DNA of 64,000 nucleotides from an uncultured Lysobacteraceae bacterium (GTDB lineage Bacteria; Pseudomonadota; Gammaproteobacteria; Xanthomonadales; Xanthomonadaceae). Location: NCBI GenBank assembly GCA_936911875.1, contig CAKZGB010000008.1, positions 124,001-188,000 of the forward strand. The letters are read 5' to 3'. This document shows positions 22,241 to 30,400 of the stretch, in pieces. The position numbers were made by a program, and so were the translations under genes. How positions within the stretch are numbered: the stretch's first letter is position 1; each line of letters starts with the position of its first letter. The notes beneath the pieces were generated by a model. The model saw only the letters and a program-made list of their open reading frames with translations. It made no database searches and was not told the origin of the DNA.

Positions 22241-24966
22241 GCAACAAGGCCATCACTGAACTCGCGGTCAAGCTCTCCGCCGACATCGGCGATCTCAAGC
22301 GCGACATGGCGGTGGTACGCAGCGAGTTGCGCCGTACGCAGTCGGAGGCCAACAGGAACGCGCCGATCTTTTCCAGTTGGAATAAGAGCATCGGATCCGT
22401 CCGATCCAGTCTGGTCGGGTTGCGCTCCAGCCTGGTGGGATTTGCTGGCGTTTCGGCATCTGCATTTTCGGCGCAAGAGGTGATCGAACTCGCCGACACG
22501 TACACGAGCCTGCAGGCCAAATTAGGTTTGGTCACCAGTTCAGAGCAGCAACGGGCCCGGGTCCAGTCCGAGCTCTTCAACATGTCGCAGAACAATCGCA
22601 CATCGCTGGAGAGTAGCGTCGGGCTGTACGTTCGATTGGCCCAGTCGTCGGACGCGCTTCGCAACAACGAAAGTCTTTTGCTCTCGACAGTCGATCGCGT
22701 GTCCAAGTCGCTCATCATCTCCGGTGCCAGTGCATCGGAGTCGGCATCTGCGCAGCAGCAATTCTCGCAAGCGCTGGCCTCCGGCAAGCTCAGAGGAGAT
22801 GAGTTCAACTCCATCATGGAGAACTCGCCAAGGCTTGCGAAAGCGTTGGCTGATGGTCTCGGTGTTCCGGTGGGCGCGCTTCGGCGTATGGCCGAACAGG
22901 GGGAGCTAACGACCGATCGTGTTATTGGAGCGATCCATAGCCAGGGCGATGCCATCGACGAGGAGTTCAGCAAGATCCCCGTCATCGTGAGCGGTGCGTG
23001 GCGGCAGTTCAAGAACGCCACGCTCGAGGCCGTCGGGGTCACTGATCAGGCATCGGGTGCCAGCCGTACACTGAGCACCGCCATCACGGAGATGGCGGCG
23101 TCCATGAGCTCTCCGGAGACACGTGCGTCGATCGCTGCGTTGATTACAGACCTTGGCCGGGTTGCCCAAGCGGCTGTGACTACCGCGAACTGGCTCAATA
23201 AGGTGTTTAACAGGGCCAGCGATGCGTATAACTTTTCGCAGTATCGCCGCTGGGGCGGAAAAATGTTCGAGGGGATGACTCCAGAGCAGGAACGCGCCAC
23301 CCGCGCATCAATCGCCCGTCAGGGTGCAAAGGGTCTGCAGGGCGGCGGGTTCGGCGTCACGCAGGGAATGATTGATGACGTCAACACGAACACTGCCAGG
23401 TTGCGTGAGCTCAACGCCAACAGGACCGCAGAGGATGCGGTGCAGTTGGCAATGTCTCGCATCAAGCGTCCCGGAGGTGCTGGTGTGGCGCCCGTCTCTG
23501 TCGCTCCGGCGGGACGCGCCAATTCTGGTGGACGATCTGGTCGTAGCGGCCGGAGTTCGGGCGGTGACTCGCCGGCGGCACTTCTTGCAGCAACGGCTGA
23601 CGCCACGGAACTTGCGACCGACCAGATTAAGCGCTCGCTCGAAAGCCTTGAAGGCCAGTACAAATCCGGTGCCCTCGGCATCGCGGACTACTTTGGCCAA
23701 AAGCTGAAGCTGCAAAAAGAGAGTCTGGATCTGCAGATCGCGGAAGCCGGCGCTGAAATGCGCGGCGCCAAGACGGTGGAGGCGCGGTCCAGAGCAATGA
23801 CACAGTTGGCCAAGTTGATGCGAGACCGCTCCGACTTGGAACAGCAAGCCAAAGAAGATGCGGAGGCCGCAAACAAAGAGCTCACCCACTCGTACGAAGA
23901 GGTCGCAAAGAAGGTTGGAGAGGCCAACGCGGACGCGGTATCCATCACGCGGGCGGAGCTGGAGAAGCAGTACGGCGAATTGATCGCCAAGCTCAACCTC
24001 AACGGCCGGACGGTCGAGGCCGCCCTGGTTGGCCGATACATCGACTCGACATCCAAGATCGCCGGTGTGCAGGCCGCCTCGGAACGCGCGGATACCATCG
24101 GCTCCGGACTGTCCACGCGAGAAGGCAGCCTGTCCTCGCAAATCGCCGCCGGCACGTTGTCCACCGCGGAGGGCGAGCGACAGATCCTTGCCGCTCGCCA
24201 GCAAGCCATCGCGCAATTGAAGGAGCTCCGAGCCGCGCAACTTGCCGCCCTGGCCTCGATGGCGCCTGGCAGTCCCGAGCATACCAAGGCACTCGAGGGC
24301 ATAGAGAAGCTCTCGGAGCAGATCGCTGATGTCACAGCCTCGACCAAGACTCTGCGGAATGAGATGAAGGATCAAGCGATCAATGACTTGAACAACTTCT
24401 TTTCCGTGCTACGAACTGGCGCTATGAGCGGCAAGGAAGCACTGCTGGACATGGTCAGCTCGTTCCTTAATGCGCTGGCAGCGGCAATGCAAAACAAGGT
24501 GAGTACGGGGATCGTCGAGGCCGTGTTTGGGCTACTTACTCCAAAGACGCAGCCAGCGGAGGTGTTTCATGGCGGCGGCATCGCCGGGAATGGTGCCAGG
24601 TTCCGCAGCATGTTTAACCCGATGCTGTTCGGCGAGGCTCCGCGCTTTCATAGCGGCGGCTTTCCAGGTCTTGCTCCCAACGAGGTTGCGGCCGTTCTGC
24701 AGCGCGGCGAAGAAGTCCTGACGTCTAACGATCCGCGTCATTCGCGCAACGGCGGTGGCCTGCGCGGCGGCACCTCGAGTCAAGTCAACACGGTATCCGT
24801 CACAGTGAACATCGATCAGAGCGGCAATGCGACGGGTAGCGTCAACGGAAGCGACACCTCCAGTCGTGAGCTGGGCGACCTCGTGGGGCGCAAGGCGAAA
24901 GACGTGCTGGTGCAGGAATCCCGACAAGGCGGACTCCTGTGGAAGATGATGAACGGGGCCTCCTGA
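22237..24966 (+). CDS. Tape measure protein
   Basis: 909 residues. Residues 70-240 carry the tape measure N-terminal signature (YTSLQAKLGLVTSSEQQRAR, LASGKLRGDEFNSIMENSPRLAKALADGLG, QGELTTDRVIGAI). The rest is mostly helical and coiled-coil, ending with a glycine-rich, lambda H-like tail region (FHGGGIAGNGARFRSMF, VAAVLQRGEEVLTSNDPRH). It sets the tail length; by the lambda ratio of about 0.15 nm per residue the tail would be near 130 nm (inference). Starts in an ATGA overlap with the GT frame. Confidence 0.92.
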   Translation: MSNKAITELAVKLSADIGDLKRDMAVVRSELRRTQSEANRNAPIFSSWNKSIGSVRSSLVGLRSSLVGFAGVSASAFSAQEVIELADTYTSLQAKLGLVTSSEQQRARVQSELFNMSQNNRTSLESSVGLYVRLAQSSDALRNNESLLLSTVDRVSKSLIISGASASESASAQQQFSQALASGKLRGDEFNSIMENSPRLAKALADGLGVPVGALRRMAEQGELTTDRVIGAIHSQGDAIDEEFSKIPVIVSGAWRQFKNATLEAVGVTDQASGASRTLSTAITEMAASMSSPETRASIAALITDLGRVAQAAVTTANWLNKVFNRASDAYNFSQYRRWGGKMFEGMTPEQERATRASIARQGAKGLQGGGFGVTQGMIDDVNTNTARLRELNANRTAEDAVQLAMSRIKRPGGAGVAPVSVAPAGRANSGGRSGRSGRSSGGDSPAALLAATADATELATDQIKRSLESLEGQYKSGALGIADYFGQKLKLQKESLDLQIAEAGAEMRGAKTVEARSRAMTQLAKLMRDRSDLEQQAKEDAEAANKELTHSYEEVAKKVGEANADAVSITRAELEKQYGELIAKLNLNGRTVEAALVGRYIDSTSKIAGVQAASERADTIGSGLSTREGSLSSQIAAGTLSTAEGERQILAARQQAIAQLKELRAAQLAALASMAPGSPEHTKALEGIEKLSEQIADVTASTKTLRNEMKDQAINDLNNFFSVLRTGAMSGKEALLDMVSSFLNALAAAMQNKVSTGIVEAVFGLLTPKTQPAEVFHGGGIAGNGARFRSMFNPMLFGEAPRFHSGGFPGLAPNEVAAVLQRGEEVLTSNDPRHSRNGGGLRGGTSSQVNTVSVTVNIDQSGNATGSVNGSDTSSRELGDLVGRKAKDVLVQESRQGGLLWKMMNGAS

Positions 24967-25310
24967 TGGACACTTTTAATCCCGAATGGATGCCACTGAT
25001 CGGCTGCACAAAAACCCACAAGTTCCGCGTTCGCAGCGTTCAGTTTGGAGACGGCTACCGACAGACAGCTGGAGATGGGCCCAACCCGAAGGCCAGCGAA
25101 TACCAGTTGCAGTGGGTCGTCGACGGCACGACCGCGCAGTCCATCAAGTCGTTCCTTGACAGCCAAGAAGGCTGGCGCAAGTTCATCTTCACCCCACCCG
25201 GCAATGGCGAGCTTTCCCAGTACGTGACCTGCGAAGGCTACGAGGCCGTCGAAGACGGCGAAGGTTGGGAAAAGATTTCAGCAACATTTGTCTCATCGGT
25301 GACTCCATGA
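24966..25310 (+). CDS. Minor tail protein M-like
   Basis: 114 residues from ATG 24966 (TGATG overlap). The pattern PEWMPLIGCTKTHKFRVRSVQFGDGYRQTAGDGPNP then EYQLQWVV and GWRKFIFTPP is the signature of the lambda M/Phage_min_tail family. It belongs to the tail tip complex together with L, K, I and J. Followed by L in an ATGA overlap. Confidence 0.85.
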   Translation: MDTFNPEWMPLIGCTKTHKFRVRSVQFGDGYRQTAGDGPNPKASEYQLQWVVDGTTAQSIKSFLDSQEGWRKFIFTPPGNGELSQYVTCEGYEAVEDGEGWEKISATFVSSVTP

Positions 25311-25978
25311 CGATTTCACAAGACGTCCAGGGACTTGAGCCCGGCGCGATCTTTCGCTGCTTTGAACTGGATGCCACGCACATCGGCGCGGGCAAGTTGT
25401 TTTTTCACGGGCACGACGGCGTTGGTCGCGTGCGTTGGCAAGGGGTGGACTACGACTACCACCCGGTGGCCGTGGCGGGCATCAAGGTGTCGTCGAGTTC
25501 AACGGCACGCCCCACGTTCTCCGTGGCCGACATCAACGGAGCCATTACCGCTATTTGTCAGGTCACGGATGAGCTGTTAGGTGCACGGCTTGTGGTGCGG
25601 TCGACCATGGTGAAGTATCTCGATGAACTGGGCGAGACTCCGGATCCGAATCAGCATTTCCCCGATCAGCTATGGTTTGTAGAACGCCGCGCCGATGACG
25701 ACGGGGATGCCATCGTCTTTGAATTGGCCAGCGGGATGGAGTTCAACGGGCTGCAACTGCCGCGGCGGAAGATCATCGCCTCCCATTGCATTTGGCGCTA
25801 CCGTGACGCGAACTGCGGATATACCGGCTCCCCGGTGGCCGACGCGGACGGGAACCCGACGGATCAGATGGCACTGGATCGGTGCGGTAAGCGCCTTTCC
25901 GATTGCAAGCTCCGTTTCGGTGCGAACGGAGAGCTGAGGACGTCCGCATTCCCCGCTGCCGGACTGGTGCGGATGTAA
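25307..25978 (+). CDS. Minor tail protein L-like, with four cysteines for an Fe-S cluster
   Basis: 223 residues. The N-terminal part is beta-rich (ELDATHIGAGKLFFHGHDGVGRVRWQG). The C-terminal part holds CIWRYRDANC and CGKRLSDC, four cysteines spaced as in lambda gpL, which binds an iron-sulphur cluster. It is part of the tail tip. Start and end overlap the neighbours, which is standard for this block. Confidence 0.85.
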   Translation: MTISQDVQGLEPGAIFRCFELDATHIGAGKLFFHGHDGVGRVRWQGVDYDYHPVAVAGIKVSSSSTARPTFSVADINGAITAICQVTDELLGARLVVRSTMVKYLDELGETPDPNQHFPDQLWFVERRADDDGDAIVFELASGMEFNGLQLPRRKIIASHCIWRYRDANCGYTGSPVADADGNPTDQMALDRCGKRLSDCKLRFGANGELRTSAFPAAGLVRM

Positions 25979-26718
25979 TGGAATTCCCAGTACTTCAATC
26001 CAACGCACGAGATGCCGCCTACGCCCACGCCATGGCCTCCTATCCCAACGAGTCCGTAGGCTGGGTGATCCAGCGTCCTGACGGCAACCAGGAGTTCGTA
26101 CGTGGCGAGAATGTCCATCCCCAGCCGCGCGCGGCGTTTCGTACGCGCCCGCAGGACTGGGCGGATGCCGAAGACGCGGGCGAGATCGTCGCCTTTGTCC
26201 ACAGTCATCCGGACCAGCCTGGCTTTGCATCCGATGCCGACAGGCTCGGCTGCGGAACGTCCGATCTGCCATGGTGGGTCGTAGTTCTTGGTGCCGACGG
26301 CGTGGTTGGTGACTTCTGGATCACACCGGAGCCCTTTGAGGCGCCATTGGTGGGCCGGCAGTACGTGTTTGGCGTATTGGATTGCTACGCCTTGGTGCGC
26401 GACTGGTATCGCACCGAGCGCGGCATCACGTTGCCGGACTTTGATCGCGATGACCCGGACTTCTGGAAGCGCGGTGACGACGTGTTCGGCCGAAACATCG
26501 AGGCCGCGGGCTTTGCTCCCGCGTCAGGTGCTCCGGTGGTCGGTGACGTCATCTTGTTACGTTCCGGCAGTACGCAAGTGGACAACTGCTGTGGTGTGCT
26601 GATCGAGGATGGATTATTCCTTCACCACCCAACCGGGCGCCTGTCCCGCCGGGATCTCTATGGCGGCCCCTGGCGCCGCATGACGTCCCGAATCCTTAGG
26701 TATCAAACCCGTGAGTAA
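25978..26718 (+). CDS. Tail tip peptidase K-like (JAMM plus NlpC/P60)
   Basis: 246 residues from ATG 25978. The first domain is JAMM/MPN: Glu25, then HSHP (75-78) and Ser85/Asp88, the usual zinc ligands. The second is NlpC/P60, with Cys136 in GVLDCYALVRDWY and His216/217 in LFLHHPTGR. Lambda K has the same two-domain order. It is thought to process peptidoglycan or tip proteins during infection or assembly. The end overlaps the next gene. Confidence 0.85.
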   Translation: MEFPVLQSNARDAAYAHAMASYPNESVGWVIQRPDGNQEFVRGENVHPQPRAAFRTRPQDWADAEDAGEIVAFVHSHPDQPGFASDADRLGCGTSDLPWWVVVLGADGVVGDFWITPEPFEAPLVGRQYVFGVLDCYALVRDWYRTERGITLPDFDRDDPDFWKRGDDVFGRNIEAAGFAPASGAPVVGDVILLRSGSTQVDNCCGVLIEDGLFLHHPTGRLSRRDLYGGPWRRMTSRILRYQTRE

Positions 26719-27400
26719 CTTGCGAACTGTGCGATTCTACGGCCACTTGGGTCGTAAATTTGGCCGCAGCTTTCAGCTCGCGGTAAGCTCGCCCGCCGAA
26801 GCAATCGCCGCTTTAGGTGCGCAGCTCCCTGGGCTGCAGCAATATCTCTACCAGAGCAAGTCGAAAGGCGTCGAATACGCGGTATTTGTTGGGGAGACCA
26901 ACATTACCGCCGATGAACTGGCCCACCCCAGTGCCAATTCGACGATCAAGTTCGCGCCGGTACTGGTGGGCGCCGGGGGCAAGAATGGCGTACTCCAGAC
27001 GATTGTCGGCGGACTCCTCGTCATCGCGGGCGCTGTGCTGACCGTGTATGGCTTTGGAAATATCGGCGTACCGATGACAAAGTTCGGCTGGTCGATGGTC
27101 ATTGGTGGCATTGCGCAGATGCTCGCGCCACAGCCAAAGGGCGGACCTGACGACAAGGCCGACGATAGGGCCAGCTATGTGTTTAGCGGGCCCGTTAATA
27201 CTCTCGCCCAGGGCAATCCGGTCCCGGTGGGTTATGGCCGCATGTACGTCGGCTCGGCGGTTGTCTCTGCCGGTATCGAAACCCGCGACCAGGGCATTGT
27301 CCCGGCCGGTTCCAACATCAACAATCCTCCGTCCGATACCCCGCAGCGTAGCGGCGGCGGCTCGCCGGACTGGCAACGCGACTTTACGCCGGAGCAATAA
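26711..27400 (+). CDS. Tail assembly protein I-like
   Basis: 229 residues from GTG 26711, overlapping K by 8 bases. Residues 5-85 have the ubiquitin-like lambda I pattern (TVRFYGHLGRKFGRSFQLAVSSPAEAIAALGAQLPGL). A hydrophobic glycine-rich stretch (about 98-140, VGGLLVIAGAVLTVYGFG) follows, then a conserved YVFSGPVNTLAQGNPVPVGYGRMYVGS segment. It is needed for tip assembly and precedes J as in lambda. Confidence 0.85.
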   Translation: MSNLRTVRFYGHLGRKFGRSFQLAVSSPAEAIAALGAQLPGLQQYLYQSKSKGVEYAVFVGETNITADELAHPSANSTIKFAPVLVGAGGKNGVLQTIVGGLLVIAGAVLTVYGFGNIGVPMTKFGWSMVIGGIAQMLAPQPKGGPDDKADDRASYVFSGPVNTLAQGNPVPVGYGRMYVGSAVVSAGIETRDQGIVPAGSNINNPPSDTPQRSGGGSPDWQRDFTPEQ

Positions 27401-30400
27401 TGGCAGATGGTAACCAACTCACCGGGGCCGGTGGCAAGAAGTCCACAGAAGCGAGTGAAGCTCCGGACAGCCTGCACTCGATCGCAACCGCTCGGATTGT
27501 CGATGTCATCTCCGAGGGCCCAATTAAGGGCCTCGTCACCGGCGACGCACGCAGCGTCTTCTACGACCGCACCCCGGTGCGCAACGCGGATGGCTCGGAC
27601 AACTTCGAGAACTTTATCCTCGACATCCGGCATGGGACGGTCGATCAGGCCCATGTTCCTGGCCAACCAGGCGTTGAGAACGAGGTCGCCCTTGCCGGCG
27701 GCAGCGGCGTCGAACTCAAGTACAACGAGCCCTTCACCCAGGCCATTACCAACCCGGATCTCTCTGCCGTTCGCGTAAAGATCTATGTGCCGCAGCTGCA
27801 ACGGGCGGACAGCGCCAATAACCGGCTCGATGGCGATCGTGTGGTGATCCGTTACGAATTGTCGACGGACGATTCCGCGTTCGTCGCGGTCTATGAAGAG
27901 GCCATCGACGGCAAGACCCGCAATGGATACGAGCGATCGACGACGATCTATCTGCCCGAAGCCACTACCGGATGGATGCTCCGCGCCACACGCCTAACCC
28001 CGGATGCGACGAACAGCACGCAGGTCAATAAGACGTACCTTCGCAGTTACACCGAGCTGATCAACGTCAAGCTCGCGATGCCAAACACAGCTTACGTGGC
28101 CAATACCATCGGCGCGGATCAATTTTCGTCCATCCCTACCCGGATCTACCACACCGATCTTCTCCTCGTTGAGATTCCCTCGAACTACGATCCCATCGCG
28201 CGGACCTACACCGGGATCTGGGATGGCACCTTTGTGCAGGCATGGACGGACAACCCGGTCTGGTGTACGCGTGATTTCATCGTCAACGATCGCTACGGCT
28301 GCGGGCATCTGGTGTCCGCGGAGTTGCCGAATAAGTGGGCGCTCTACAAGCTCTCGATGCATTGTGACGAGCTGGTACCGAACGGCAAAGGTGGCCAAGA
28401 GCCTAGGTATCGGTTCTCGGCCTATTTTCAGCAACAGGCCGATGCCTGGAAAGTAATCAACGACATGCTCGGCTCGTTCCGAGCCATGCAATTCTGGATG
28501 GGTGGAACGATCAACGTGGTCGGCGATATGGCTGACGACCTGTTCGACATCTACACTCCGGCGGACGTGAAGGACGGCAAGTTCAACACGTCATCCACTG
28601 GCCGTGCAGCCCGGCACACCGCAGCGTATGTCACGTACTTCGACGAAGACGACTTTTCCACGCAAAAGATCGCCTACGTTGAGGATGCCGATGCCATCGC
28701 GCGGTTTGGGTTCAACGAGACATCCGTCATCAACATCGGGTGCCCGTCCTACTCCCAGGCGATTCGGTTCGGCCGCTCGATCATTGCCAGTGAGCAGTTC
28801 GAGACGGAGATGATCAGTTTTGTCGTCGGCCTCGAGGGCAAGCTCGTGCCGCCTGGGGCCATCATCGGCGTAATGCGTCCGCAGTTGATGGGTGAGCGCA
28901 TGGGCGGACGGGTGTCTGCTGCGACGCTCACATCGATCACCGTCGACCATATGCCGATCACCGCACCAGTAGCCGGTGACATCTTGAACATCGTGACGCC
29001 CGCCGGTGAGGTCGAAAAGGCCACCGTGGCGACCGTGTCGGGCCGCACGATCACCGTCGAAGCGGCGTTCTCGGCTGTGCCCCTCGCGGAGTCGACGTGG
29101 GTCCTTGAGCGCACTAATCTCCGGATGCGCCAGTACCGGGTACTCGACATCGACGAGTCTGAAGACTCTCTCGAATGGACCATTACGGCCCTCCTGCACG
29201 AACCGGCCAAGTACGCGTACATTGACGCGCTCGAGCCCATTGTGCCAGCTCCGACTTACGCACCTCAGGTGCCGGCACGGCCGACCGGCCTCGAGATGGA
29301 CGTGCGTGTCATTGTTGAGCATGCGACGTCCCAGACGGTCCTGGCGTTCTCCTGGTCGACTGTGTTTGGGGTCCAAAACTATGATGTGGAGTACCAGTTT
29401 GGCCAGGGCCCGTGGAATCGCATCGACCGACTCACGGGCACCGCCACCGACGTGTACTCCGCCGTCCCCGGTCCGGTTCGTTTCCGTGTCCGCGCGACCA
29501 ACGCATCGGGTGTTTCGTCTCCCTGGTCCGACCCGTATGCTGGGACCGTACCTGAAAATATGACCCCGGGCGGTGCGCTTGCGGAGGCACTCGTTGACAT
29601 CGATGCCGCGGTGTCCGACAACGTCATCAGCCGCTCGGAGAAACTGGCCGAAACCGTGCGCTGGAACGGAGCGATCTCCGCGCTGTCGTCTGACCAGTCC
29701 AAGGCGACCGCGGCAGGTGTGGCGCATACCGATTACACTGCCGCCTACACGGCGCTGCAAGCGTACATTGACGGGCTCGATCCTGCACTGACCGATATGG
29801 CCCACGACACGCCTGTCGTCGGCTCGACCTACCGCACGGCGTGGAACCTATACCTAACGCAGCGCACTCTGCTGCTGAACGCGATTGCGGACAAGGCACG
29901 GACAACCTCGACTTGGAGCGGCGTATCAGGCACGGGCAAGCCGCAGGACAACGCGGACGTGACGGCCACTGCGCCCGCCTTTACAGCGGTCAACGTTCGG
30001 ATGCCGGGCGGGACGGACGTGCTGGTAACGGCTAACGCCGCAGCCGCAGATGCAACCGCTAAAGCCAATGCCGCCCGCGATGCCGCTGTCCTAGCCGCCG
30101 CCAATGCCGCGTCCACCCTCTACGCAACCCAAGCGCGGGCCGCCGCTTTGCAAGCGCAGATCAATGACGTGGTGGGAACTGCCGACGACTGGGTGGATGA
30201 CAGGGATTACCCGAAAGGCGATTCCGTCCGCAACAACGGAATACTGTACCGCGCCAAACAGCCTGTACCCGCTGGCACTCCGACGAGCGATACGGCGTAC
30301 TGGGAAAACATCGGCAACTATTCCAGTGTCGGCGAAGCGGTCGCGGCCGCCGTGGATATGTCCACTACGGCTTCAACATGGGTGAGTTCATACGGGGAAC